A stretch of 9,762 bases of DNA, taken from contig DCGU01000095.1 of assembly GCA_002315325.1 (NCBI GenBank), forward strand, positions 29,379 through 39,140, read 5' to 3'. The stretch's first letter is position 1, and every line of letters begins with the position of its first letter. Positions 1 to 6,784 of the stretch are shown here, in pieces. The notes under the pieces are model-generated. The model worked only from the letters and a program-made list of their open reading frames with translations, was not told the origin of the DNA and did not search any database. The translations under genes and the position numbers were made by a program. Source of the stretch: Clostridiales bacterium UBA1770. Lineage in GTDB: Bacteria > Bacillota > Clostridia > Oscillospirales > CAG-272.

Positions 1-27
1 TTCAAGTCTTGTCACTCAGACCAAGCT

Positions 28-65
28 AGGACTCTAATAGCGACAAACTATTGGAGTCCTTTTTG
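28..65 (+). terminator. Rho-independent terminator, plus strand (first of two)
   Basis: The arm at 28-40 pairs with 48-60 as a 13-bp stem with one G-U pair. The loop is 7 nt (CGACAAA) and a T run follows at 60-64. The opposite strand has no T run after the stem, so it should act only on plus-strand transcripts. This implies a gene to the left of the window that points into it. Confidence 0.8.
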
Positions 66-76
66 TTTGCAATAAT

Positions 77-116
77 GGTCAAAAGTCCTTATTTTATTGG
101 ATTTTTGACCTTTTTT
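77..116 (+). terminator. Rho-independent terminator, plus strand (second of two)
   Basis: The arm 77-88 (GGTCAAAAGTCC) pairs with 99-110 (GGATTTTTGACC) as 12 bp with one G-U pair. The loop is a 10-nt A/T stretch and six T follow at 111-116. It lies 12 nt beyond the first terminator, which gives a tandem pair. Both block plus-strand reading into the minus-strand operon. The stretch 117-217 between this and the next terminator holds no gene I can support. Confidence 0.75.
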
Positions 117-217
117 GCTTATTTCCTGCTCTTTTGCTGCCACCGGCACCAATTGAGCCAGATAAACCGCCTTCAACCAATCAATCAAGGGTATGAGATT
201 TTACGATTACTACCTAT

Positions 218-267
218 AAAAAAGAACCGCTTAACGGATCATCTCCAATAAGCGGTTCATTTTTTTT
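218..267 (-). terminator. Terminator ending the left minus-strand operon (possibly bidirectional)
   Basis: A perfect 10-bp stem is formed by 224-233 (GAACCGCTTA) and 249-258 (TAAGCGGTTC). On the minus strand it is followed by six T (A run at 218-223). On the plus strand it is followed by a T run at 260-267. It begins about 8 nt after the stop codon of the zinc-ribbon gene, so its main role is to end that operon. The T runs on both sides allow it to work in both directions. Confidence 0.88.
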
Positions 268-598
268 ACATTTCAAACGTTGCCGTTGTTTTTCCGTAGA
301 ACTCCTTGGTTGCCTCATCGTCCGGCGTCCCGTAATAGAACCCAACCACCGAGGTCGTATTGCCTTTGTCTTCCATGATGAAGGTCATATCCCCTTCCGC
401 CGAGTACATCGTATATACCTGCGGTTTGGTCGCATCGGTAATGACATCCATAACCTCCTGCACCTTATCGTCCTTTACACCGAACGCCTCCAATGCTTCA
501 CGCAAACCGCAATCGGGACAAATCTCTGTTTGATTGTCCTTGCGGCTTAATGCCGATGGTTCGGAATACTCTTTCTTACAAATCGAGCAGATTTTCAT
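266..598 (-). CDS. Small zinc-ribbon protein of mobile-element type
   Basis: This 110-aa protein has an N-terminal metal-binding ribbon with two CxxC pairs (C4/C7 and C27/C30). Between them is the SALSRxDN segment, and GLREALEAF follows the second pair. I know this ribbon type from small proteins of clostridial phages and integrative elements, where no function is established. The C-terminal half (about 50-110) has alternating hydrophobic residues that suggest a small beta-rich domain, ending in a GFYYG...EFYGKTTATF segment that I do not recognise. The ATG at 596-598 overlaps the TGA of the DUF4314 gene by 4 nt (ATGA), so translation is probably coupled. It is the last gene before the terminator. 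The zinc ribbon is visible in the sequence. A nucleic-acid or protein binding role is inference. Confidence 0.85.
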   Translation of the reverse strand: MKICSICKKEYSEPSALSRKDNQTEICPDCGLREALEAFGVKDDKVQEVMDVITDATKPQVYTMYSAEGDMTFIMEDKGNTTSVVGFYYGTPDDEATKEFYGKTTATFEM

Positions 599-816
599 TT
601 CTCAATCACCTCCACTTCGTCCTCACCGTAAACGACATTCAAACTTGAACCGGTATCCCAGCTTACCAATATCGAACCGATGTCATCCACACCTCTTACC
701 GTGCCTTCGGTTCCAATCGGCGGTGCCTGAACGTCATCCATCTTGACTAGCCTTACCCGCATTCCCGGCTTGTACTTTTCCTTGAGCATTGTCACTGTCT
801 TTTCACTGATCATCAT
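595..816 (-). CDS. DUF4314 family protein
   Basis: This 73-aa protein fits the DUF4314 pattern: a basic RVRLVKMDD strand, then PPIGTEGTVRGVDDIGSILVSWD and a Gly-Ser-Leu segment, ending in an acidic EDEVEVIE tail. DUF4314 is a small SH3-like beta-barrel family of unknown role, common in Firmicute phages. The ATG at 814-816 overlaps the TGA of the upstream chimera by 4 nt. A GAGGT ribosome site in the end of that gene precedes it by about 7 nt. A second ATG follows directly (811-813), so the start could be one codon later. Its stop overlaps the next gene in the same ATGA manner, which makes a tightly coupled three-gene chain. Family assignment is by recognised motifs only. Confidence 0.88.
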   Translation of the reverse strand: MMISEKTVTMLKEKYKPGMRVRLVKMDDVQAPPIGTEGTVRGVDDIGSILVSWDTGSSLNVVYGEDEVEVIEK

Positions 817-2561
817 TTGATTACCTCTTTTCCGTTTTTAAAATTGAATTTTAGTCTTCCGTCTTTAAGAACCGTCACCGTATCGATCGTTGCCAACCAA
901 AGCTTCTTGTCGAACTTCTCAATCAGACTTTCCCGTTCATGTATCTCGAACATAAACGCACTGAGAATTTCGGCTCTCTTTTGACGCGCCTCCTTAGCCG
1001 CTTTCAGTTCTTCCACCTTGGTATGTTCTGCGTTGTAACGAGCCTCATAAGCCGCATATTTCTTATTGAACTCATCCTGGTTCATTGCCCGAGCGGTATT
1101 CTCCTCAATGAGTTTCTTGTTAAGGCCAACGATTATTTCGCATTCACGAAGATGCTCGTCAATCTCCTCATCGATAGCCGTGTTATCGTCAAGTTCATCT
1201 AACAACTCTCGGCACCTTGAAAGCACGATTTCCCGATTGTCAATAATCTCATTCAAAGCCTCAACGAACTTGCTTTCCACGTCACTGTTTTGAACAATCG
1301 GCGAATCGCAATCCTTTCCGTGTTTGTACCTATGCTTGCAAATCCATACAACCGATGAATCCTTGAACTTGTTAGACCAGGCACGTTTCATATAGTAATG
1401 ACCGCAATTCTCACAAATAAGTCTTGCCGAGAAAATACTGTTACACGAATACTCTTTTCCAATTGCCTTCCTACGGTCAAATTCAATCTGCGTCAGTTCC
1501 CACATCTGCGGATCAATGATTGCAGGATGACTATTTTCTACGTAATACTGCGGTATCTCGCCTTCGTTTACCTTTTGCTTCTTGGTAAGAAAATCAATCG
1601 TATAAGACTTTTGTAACAAAGCAGAACCCTTGTATTTTTCGTTCTGCAGGATACTGTCAACCGTTGACGTTCTCCAACAATCGCATCCACTGGGCGACTT
1701 AATGCCTTCATCCATCAGCATTTTTGCAATGCTACACGTTGTTATCCCGGACAGAAACAAATCATAGATTCTGCGAACAATCTTTGCCTCACTCTCAACG
1801 ATTTGCGGTAGACCATCCGGTCCCTTTTCATACCCCAAGAAATTTTTATAAGGCAACATAAGTTTGCCGTCCGAAAAGCGCTTTCTATGGCCCCAGGTTA
1901 CGTTCTCCGAGATTGACCTAGATTCCTCTTGTGCCAACGAAGACATAATCGTAATAAGCAATTCACCCTTGCTGTCGAGTGTGTATATGTTCTCCTTTTC
2001 AAAAAAGACCTCCACACCTTTTTCCTTCAGCTTACGAACCGTAACAAGGCTGTCTACCGTATTTCTCGCAAATCTGCTGACCGACTTTGTAACTATCAAA
2101 TCAATCTTGCCTGCCAAAGCATCGTCAATCATACGGTTGAAACCTTCCCGATGCTTACCGTACTTGAAATCAATGATATGGAGTGTATCATCCGCAATGA
2201 TGATGCAGTCACCGGTACCGAACCCATCCGGCACATAGCAGGAAAAGTCGAGATGCTGCTCAATGAGAATGATTGGGTCGGCGCAGTTCTGCTTTGCCTT
2301 TTCATACTGTTCCATCACGAACTCCACATAGGCATCCGTGCATTCTTCCATCTCATCGGAATCATAATCCGATGTAGGTCGCTTGCTTCTCATACGGAGT
2401 GCCTTCTTCAGCTTGTGTTCGCACAAAGCATGAGCGGCAGTACCTTCACTTGCCGCTTCGGTACTCTGGTTTTCAAACTCAAGTTCCAGCCGTGCGGATG
2501 GTGTGCAATTCAACCATCTGTGAGAACCGGAAGCGGAAAGGATTGCGTGTTTATCCGGCAT
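813..2561 (-). CDS. Chimera: DUF2800 N-terminus fused to serine recombinase lacking the catalytic serine
   Basis: This is one open frame of 582 aa. Residues 1-136 match the start of DUF2800 phage proteins (SASGSHRWLNC near the N-terminus, then GFGTGD at 113-118 and IIDFKYGK at 129-136). DUF2800 is a PD-(D/E)XK nuclease-like family, and these are its Asp and DxK motifs. At K136 (2154-2156) the text switches to a large serine recombinase: HREGFNRM, SVSRFARNTVDSL (160-172), the recombinase domain (about 225-370), a zinc ribbon (C383, C386, C408, C418) and a coiled coil (about 430-535). The first ~70 residues of the resolvase domain, with the nucleophilic serine of the usual YCRVS motif, are absent. 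The DUF2800 part lacks its C-terminal half, so both enzymes should be inactive. I chose the ATG at 2559-2561 because GGAGG lies 9 nt upstream and DUF2800 proteins begin MPDKH; the frame stays open 17 codons further upstream. It overlaps the previous gene by 11 nt and the next by 4 nt. Confidence 0.85.
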   Translation of the reverse strand: MPDKHAILSASGSHRWLNCTPSARLELEFENQSTEAASEGTAAHALCEHKLKKALRMRSKRPTSDYDSDEMEECTDAYVEFVMEQYEKAKQNCADPIILIEQHLDFSCYVPDGFGTGDCIIIADDTLHIIDFKYGKHREGFNRMIDDALAGKIDLIVTKSVSRFARNTVDSLVTVRKLKEKGVEVFFEKENIYTLDSKGELLITIMSSLAQEESRSISENVTWGHRKRFSDGKLMLPYKNFLGYEKGPDGLPQIVESEAKIVRRIYDLFLSGITTCSIAKMLMDEGIKSPSGCDCWRTSTVDSILQNEKYKGSALLQKSYTIDFLTKKQKVNEGEIPQYYVENSHPAIIDPQMWELTQIEFDRRKAIGKEYSCNSIFSARLICENCGHYYMKRAWSNKFKDSSVVWICKHRYKHGKDCDSPIVQNSDVESKFVEALNEIIDNREIVLSRCRELLDELDDNTAIDEEIDEHLRECEIIVGLNKKLIEENTARAMNQDEFNKKYAAYEARYNAEHTKVEELKAAKEARQKRAEILSAFMFEIHERESLIEKFDKKLWLATIDTVTVLKDGRLKFNFKNGKEVIK

Positions 2562-2898
2562 TTCCGAGTTCCTCCGCTTCTTCGAGAATTGCCGCATACT
2601 CTTCGGGATCAATGTCGCTCAATCGGTTTGCACCATGGTTCGCAATGATCTCACGAACCTCTGTGGCATATCCCTCTCGGCTCTTTTCGGCAAGAAAGCC
2701 TCTAACCTTTTCAAGGGAAATTTTCGGTTCCTTTGCCTTCACAGGTTTGGGTTCTTCCTTTTCCTTTGATACCACATTCTGCAAACCGTCTGTCAAGGTA
2801 GTACATAATCCCTCAACGCTGTCTGCCAGAGTCTTTAGGTCCAGCACGCATTTCATCAATTGCTTGATAACTTCAAATGCCAGTTCAAGTTTGCTCAT
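2551..2898 (-). CDS. Phage protein that usually precedes DUF2800
   Basis: This 115-aa protein has a helical N-terminus (about 1-47), a Lys/Glu/Pro linker (about 48-60, KEKEEPKPVKAKEPK) and a compact C-terminal module. In that module, ISLEKVRGFLAEKSREG is followed by a helix and by LSDIDPEEYAAILEEAEEL. From memory, proteins with this C-terminal module sit directly upstream of DUF2800 in clostridial phages, and the DUF2800 start follows here with an 11-nt overlap. The function is not established. The C-terminal helices resemble small DNA-binding or adaptor modules, which is inference. The ATG at 2896-2898 has an AAGGAG site 9 nt upstream and overlaps the previous gene by 14 nt. The gene looks intact, which places the break in the replication module inside DUF2800 itself. 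Confidence 0.82.
   Translation of the reverse strand: MSKLELAFEVIKQLMKCVLDLKTLADSVEGLCTTLTDGLQNVVSKEKEEPKPVKAKEPKISLEKVRGFLAEKSREGYATEVREIIANHGANRLSDIDPEEYAAILEEAEELGNAG
2571..2575 (-). promoter_or_regulatory. Ribosome site that sets the chimera start
   Basis: GGAGG on the minus strand lies 9 nt before the ATG at 2559-2561, inside the end of the upstream gene. It supports this start over the earlier in-frame ATG at 2610-2612. Confidence 0.7.
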
Positions 2899-3094
2899 CA
2901 GTCTTATCTCCTTCCTCAGCGAGTTCGCAGATAGAGATTTCCTCTACGCTGTCTCCGGGAATCAGAACCGTTACTCGCTTTTTGTCGCCGAGGAGAAAAC
3001 GTAAAATCTTTTCTCTAATAGTGACGTTTTTACAAGTCACGATTCCGTCTGTCTGCGGTTCTTTTGAAACACTGACTTTCAGATTGTGCTTCAT
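2885..3094 (-). CDS. Small conserved phage/element protein, function unknown
   Basis: This 69-aa protein begins MKHNLKVSVSKEPQ and contains TREKILRFLLG-like text (IREKILRFLLG, about residues 27-37), then KKRVTVLIPGDSVEEISICEL and an acidic tail. It has no membrane segment or known catalytic motif. I associate it with small proteins upstream of the DUF2800 module in Firmicute mobile elements, but I know no function. The ATG at 3092-3094 has a purine-rich site (GAAGGAAAG) close upstream. It is the first intact gene of the left operon, about 160 nt after the cargo terminator. I see no convincing sigma-70 promoter in that gap, so how this operon is transcribed is unclear. Confidence 0.72.
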   Translation of the reverse strand: MKHNLKVSVSKEPQTDGIVTCKNVTIREKILRFLLGDKKRVTVLIPGDSVEEISICELAEEGDKTDEQT

Positions 3095-3140
3095 TGTCTT
3101 TCCTTCTTTCCGAGGGCTGATTCTTGTTGCCCTCCATCTT

Positions 3141-3254
3141 GTAGCCTTGAGAACGAACCATTTCTGACGGTTTGAAAAAATAATTTTCTTTTTTCTTGCC
3201 GCTTGGCTCCTTCCACTTGGTAGCCTTGGAAAGAGGCAAAATCTGACGGTTTGA
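3141..3254 (-). repeat. Two related ~35-nt boxes offset by 79 nt, likely remnant of a coding repeat
   Basis: On the plus strand, GTAGCCTTG at 3141-3149 and TCTGACGGTTTGA at 3163-3175 recur at 3220-3228 and 3242-3254 with the same internal spacing. Read on the minus strand, both copies encode KPS(D/E)-x4-QGY-x2-EG-x-K. Several differences between copies are synonymous (GAA/GAG, GGA/GGC), as expected for former coding sequence. The copies are in different frames because the offset is 3n+1, and A6 and T6 tracts lie between them. Neither copy has a ribosome site or a convincing start. I read this as remnant of a tandem-repeat peptide gene, not as a live gene. Confidence 0.55.
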
Positions 3255-3258
3255 CAAT

Positions 3259-3286
3259 AAAAAAAGGACCGTATTTCTACGATCCT
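3259..3286 (-). terminator. Terminator of the cargo operon
   Basis: On the minus strand AGGATCG (3280-3286) pairs with CGGTCCT (3265-3271) as 7 bp with one G-U pair. The loop is 8 nt and a T run follows (A run at 3259-3264 plus the last stem base). The hairpin begins 18 nt after the stop codon of the 1068-aa gene and separates the cargo operon from the phage genes beyond. Confidence 0.82.
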
Positions 3287-3304
3287 AATTTGTATATTAG
3301 AAGA

Positions 3305-6300
3305 TTAACTGTAAAATTTGATTACTTTTGCTGATGTCTGCCATTCGGATTCTTTAATTTCGTGATAGCAGTATAGCCCATCAATTGATGTTAAACGAGA
3401 TAAAGCAACGTATAATTGACCGTTCTGCAAATACTCGGTACCATTTCCACAGGGATCAAAATTAATCGAATCAAACGTTTGCCCCTGACTCTTATGAACG
3501 GTAATTGCATATGCCAAGCAAAGCGGCAATTGCGTATACGTTCCGTCGTATAACTCTTGCTCAATTTGACCGGTCGTCGCATTATAAGTTGGTTCAGCCG
3601 AAACGGTATACTCATACGGAGTTAAATACACATCCTTTTTCCCAACCGTAATAATTACTCCGTCATCATAGCATTCCTTTACAATTCCGATTGTACCGTT
3701 CTGATATTCATGATTGTGGTTATCATTACGTAAGAACATTACCTTGGCACCTATTTTGAGGTCAATCTTTTCCTTGACGGGATATTTATCGGAAGGAATA
3801 GTCCCGCTAATAACCGCAGTATAAGAATATATTGTCCCAGGAAGAGCATCCAATCCTTCCTGATTGTGTAAATCAACCTTATCATTGGTTGCATGGAGTT
3901 CAATAGTATTCGTGGAGCAATTTTTATCCGCCTTTGATTTTCCATTGAAGTATGCAAGTGTTTGGTCAACATCACGATGTGAACGGAGATTGTTCAAATA
4001 CTGCAAAAATTCAAGTGCTTCAGTCGAACCGCTTTGTCCTTGCCGAACGTTTTCTTTTAAGTCAATCGTTGTCAATCTGTGATTAGTCCACTCGGATGAC
4101 TCAAATGCAAAGCCTTCTTCTGTTCCATATAATGTTTTTAGGATATTTTTCTCATAGTCCGGAACAACAGGCGGAAGTTGAAAAAAGTCACCGCAAAGAA
4201 CAATTTGAATAGGTTTGTCTTTGAGTTTTATAGCTTCATCTATTGTTCTCATAACGTATTCAAACAAATCGATTCTGCACATGGAAATCTCATCAATGAT
4301 TACAACATCATATTTTGCAATATAACGAATAACACTGTCATTGGCAACGGAAGTCTTTTCAATAACACTCGGTATCGATTTTGGCTGGAAGCAACGATGA
4401 ATCGTTCTGCCGTGAATATGTTCAGCAGCAATACCTGTCGGAGCACATTTCAAAATCTTTTTCTGCCCTCTAATCATATCCGAAAACTTTTCAATCAGAT
4501 AGGATTTGCCGGTTCCTCCTTCGCCGGTCACAAAACAGTTCTCTCCTGCGAGAAGTTTGGCAAGACCTTCTTTTTGAGAGGGAGTCAACGGTGATTCCTC
4601 ATCTGCATAGTCAGTACCCAGTTCACTTAACAAATATCTACCAAGTGCTTCATCTTCACAGAAGATATAGCATCCTTTTTGACCTCTCGTCAGCATTGTG
4701 CGATAGGTATTTTTGATTAGCTTTTCAGCCACATCGTTGTCTTTGCAAGTTCTGATACCGCTTGTATCATCGGATTGTGCAATCTGCGTTTGGTCAGTAA
4801 TGATTTCATTTTTTTCATAACGCAAATCTTTCCCGATAATTACACCGCAATAATCAAGTTCCAACCCCTGTGATGTATGAATGCAGCCGACCTCATCAAA
4901 CGAATTCGGACTTGTAATCCATGTTTTATCGTAGCTGAGATTCCATTTCGCAGTAAATTTGCCCAATTTGATGTCATATTGTAATCTTGAGTCGGTGTCC
5001 CACTGTGCTTCCGGGATTCCTAATTTTTTGGCAACTTGCTTTTTTGCACTGTCTTTACCGGTTACCCATTCGTAACAGTATCCGGCAACCATTCTCGCAC
5101 GATTGTTATTATTCCGCTCACGAAGTGCTTCTCTGAACTTAATCGGATCCTTGAAAACCTTAACCTCATAGTCAGGAGAAATAGTAAAGGGTTCTTTGCT
5201 GCCGTACAATACTTTGTCAAGAAAACCGATAAATCCATCGCTGCCGCCACATCTGAACTGGGAAACAAGATTATAGTCCGAACCTTGAATAACGTCCGCA
5301 CTATATTTTTGAGCGGATTCTACGATTCTGCTTACTGTTCCGAAATCATTAACCGTAACCGTCTGTTTTTCATCAATAAAGAAGACGGATACTTTTCCGG
5401 CACGGACAATCGTATCAATATGTTGCTCATCGTGGGAATGACTCCAATGTTCTGTGATTCGGTGTGCTTCATCGACCAGCACACAATCATATGCATTAGC
5501 TTTAACCTTCGCGGATTGGAACATCCCATCTCCGGCAAAAATAGATTCCAATTCTTTAAGCTTTTTACCGGCTTTTTTAAGAACTTCCTTATACACATTT
5601 TTAAGTGAACTATTATGTGTAACGTATCTTGCCGCCTTCTTGTCCAAAATCAAATCGCAAAGCAATTTTAAAGCCACAACCGATTTGCCTGTCCCGGGAC
5701 CGCCTTGGCAAACGATTACTGTTTTCTTATTGGAAGCAAGAGAAGCTTGTACCGAGTAAAATACCTGTTCAAACACAACTTTCTGTTCGTCAATCAGATT
5801 GAACATCGTTGTACCCTTCATCATATCGGTGATTGCATCTTGCAATTGCAATCCAGGAACAAGATCACTTGATTCGATTAATGAAAAAATATCGATGGTT
5901 TGCTTATGGCAAACAAATTGAGCCATATAATTAATAAGGTTAGTTTCTTCTCCTTTGACAAAAGCCGGAGAAACATCGAGCAAAGATTGGAACATCTCGC
6001 ATCTTAACTCATTGATTTTCTTGCTGTCAAAGTTATGTAAGTAAGCACAAGAATGCACGCCGATATTATTTACATCAATTGCTTTCGTATAAGCTTTCAG
6101 CATATCTACGTAACTTTGCGCTTGATAACTCGGATGAGGCACTTCCTGACGAACACCGCCTGTATAAGCAATTACTACGTCATATTTGCCGGTTCTATCG
6201 CAACTTTCCCATTGCTTTAATTCAACAATTACGATATAGTTATTTCCTTTATCATCCGTACCGGCAATAAGAAAATCAACTCGTTTACTGGTGAGAAAAA

Positions 6301-6511
6301 CCTGATATTCCAAATAGACACTGATATCATCGTCAAAACATGCATTGGAAATGACATTTTTCATAAACTGAGAGGAGTTTTGCCATGATGCGTATTCTCT
6401 AGCTCCGCTACCGATATGATGCATTTTAAACAACATCTTCAGCTTATCTGCAAGGCATCCACTGTCAACATCCTTAATAAATCCTTTTTTGGTGTTTTCG
6501 TATATAACCAT
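3305..6511 (-). CDS. PD-(D/E)XK nuclease + DUF2075 helicase + PIF1/RecD-like helicase fusion
   Basis: This 1068-aa protein has three visible parts. Residues about 60-140 carry a PD-(D/E)XK-like nuclease signature: RVD (D79), VELKQW (E97, K99) and QAQSY (Q130-Y134), a QxxxY helix as in RecB/Cas4-type nucleases. Residues about 240-620 are a DUF2075 (Schlafen group 3-like) SF1 helicase: Walker A GGPGTGKS (270-277), Walker B VLVDEAH (344-350), HTSQGLELDY (545-554) and YRTMLTRG (603-610). Residues about 640-1068 are a second helicase of PIF1/RecD type: GEGGTGKS (663-670), VVIIDEIS (736-743), GDFFQLPPV (774-782), VHKSQGQTF (1005-1013) and YVALSR (1034-1039). All motifs look intact. The ATG at 6509-6511 has AAGGAG 7 nt upstream. 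It is the last gene of the cargo operon and a paralogue, with an added motor, of the 600-aa protein. An anti-phage role is inferred from architecture and location. Confidence 0.92.
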   Translation of the reverse strand: MVIYENTKKGFIKDVDSGCLADKLKMLFKMHHIGSGAREYASWQNSSQFMKNVISNACFDDDISVYLEYQVFLTSKRVDFLIAGTDDKGNNYIVIVELKQWESCDRTGKYDVVIAYTGGVRQEVPHPSYQAQSYVDMLKAYTKAIDVNNIGVHSCAYLHNFDSKKINELRCEMFQSLLDVSPAFVKGEETNLINYMAQFVCHKQTIDIFSLIESSDLVPGLQLQDAITDMMKGTTMFNLIDEQKVVFEQVFYSVQASLASNKKTVIVCQGGPGTGKSVVALKLLCDLILDKKAARYVTHNSSLKNVYKEVLKKAGKKLKELESIFAGDGMFQSAKVKANAYDCVLVDEAHRITEHWSHSHDEQHIDTIVRAGKVSVFFIDEKQTVTVNDFGTVSRIVESAQKYSADVIQGSDYNLVSQFRCGGSDGFIGFLDKVLYGSKEPFTISPDYEVKVFKDPIKFREALRERNNNNRARMVAGYCYEWVTGKDSAKKQVAKKLGIPEAQWDTDSRLQYDIKLGKFTAKWNLSYDKTWITSPNSFDEVGCIHTSQGLELDYCGVIIGKDLRYEKNEIITDQTQIAQSDDTSGIRTCKDNDVAEKLIKNTYRTMLTRGQKGCYIFCEDEALGRYLLSELGTDYADEESPLTPSQKEGLAKLLAGENCFVTGEGGTGKSYLIEKFSDMIRGQKKILKCAPTGIAAEHIHGRTIHRCFQPKSIPSVIEKTSVANDSVIRYIAKYDVVIIDEISMCRIDLFEYVMRTIDEAIKLKDKPIQIVLCGDFFQLPPVVPDYEKNILKTLYGTEEGFAFESSEWTNHRLTTIDLKENVRQGQSGSTEALEFLQYLNNLRSHRDVDQTLAYFNGKSKADKNCSTNTIELHATNDKVDLHNQEGLDALPGTIYSYTAVISGTIPSDKYPVKEKIDLKIGAKVMFLRNDNHNHEYQNGTIGIVKECYDDGVIITVGKKDVYLTPYEYTVSAEPTYNATTGQIEQELYDGTYTQLPLCLAYAITVHKSQGQTFDSINFDPCGNGTEYLQNGQLYVALSRLTSIDGLYCYHEIKESEWQTSAKVIKFYS

Positions 6512-6525
6512 CTTATTTCTCCTTG

Positions 6526-6784
6526 TTAAATGCTAATTTTGCCGATAATTACGTCTCGCGTATATTCCGACCAAAACAAATCCAGGTTAAATGAGCCATC
6601 TTCAGTTATAAAACACTCATTGCAGTTTAAACGAAGAATCGTGTAAAACTCTTTATTCTGAATTTCTTCTTCCGTGAAAACATCTTTATTGAATGCTTTA
6701 ACCAAGCCATGCTTTAACCAAGCCATACTTTAGCCGAATGATAAAATTTCTGGCCTCCTGATCTTTCTCAATTATTGTTTTCAT
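6526..6784 (-). pseudogene. Small operon gene broken by a 16-bp tandem duplication
   Basis: The start ATG at 6782-6784 overlaps the TGA of the 600-aa gene (ATGA) and has GAGGAAAAG just upstream, so a real gene begins here. It reads MKTIIEKDQEARNFIIRLKY, then meets a stop at 6698-6700 after 28 codons. A perfect tandem pair of 16-nt units (6695-6710 and 6711-6726) causes this. Removing one unit leaves exactly 243 nt, which is 80 codons plus stop, joining RLKYGLVKAF to NKDVFTEEEIQNKEF and ending DVIIGKISI at 6526. The downstream part is also open on its own from an ATG at 6724-6726, upstream of the early stop, so re-initiation could still give a 66-aa product, though no ribosome site is visible there. 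The protein matches no family I know. It is acidic, without a membrane segment. It could be a partner or modulator of the flanking helicases. The state could be decay or a reversible switch. Confidence 0.85.
6695..6726. repeat. Perfect 2 x 16-nt tandem repeat
   Basis: The plus-strand unit GCTTTAACCAAGCCAT occurs twice without mismatch. The period-16 pattern reaches back two bases to 6693. Sixteen is not a multiple of three, so gain or loss of one unit shifts the frame of the gene it lies in. Slipped-strand mispairing is the likely origin. Confidence 0.97.

Noticed and set aside
117..190. Minus-strand open stretch in the gene-free segment reading WLKAVYLAQLVPVAAKEQEI
   Set aside because: It has only a TTG as possible start, no ribosome site, and runs into the terminator hairpins.
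51..251. Plus-strand frame of 66 codons beginning with TTG
   Set aside because: It starts inside the first terminator stem, runs through the second and into a third, has no ribosome site and is low-complexity.
2562..2612. Longer chimera start at the ATG 2610-2612
   Set aside because: It has no ribosome site in place, and the added 17 residues (IPKSMRQFSKKRRN) are basic text read from within the upstream gene. DUF2800 proteins begin at the later ATG.
1929..2648. Plus-strand frame of 239 codons
   Set aside because: It is antisense to the chimera, whose minus-strand frame carries clear protein families, and it has no ribosome site or recognisable content.
2399..3004. Plus-strand frame of 201 codons
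   Set aside because: It is antisense to three supported minus-strand genes and is Ser/Arg-rich shadow sequence.
3030..3257. Minus-strand frame of 75 codons from TTG, overlapping the 69-aa gene
   Set aside because: The TTG lies at the end of the cargo terminator, there is no ribosome site, and it overlaps a better gene. Its content is reported as the duplicated boxes instead.
5036..5608. Plus-strand frame of 190 codons
   Set aside because: It is a shadow of the 1068-aa helicase gene, which has intact motifs on the minus strand.
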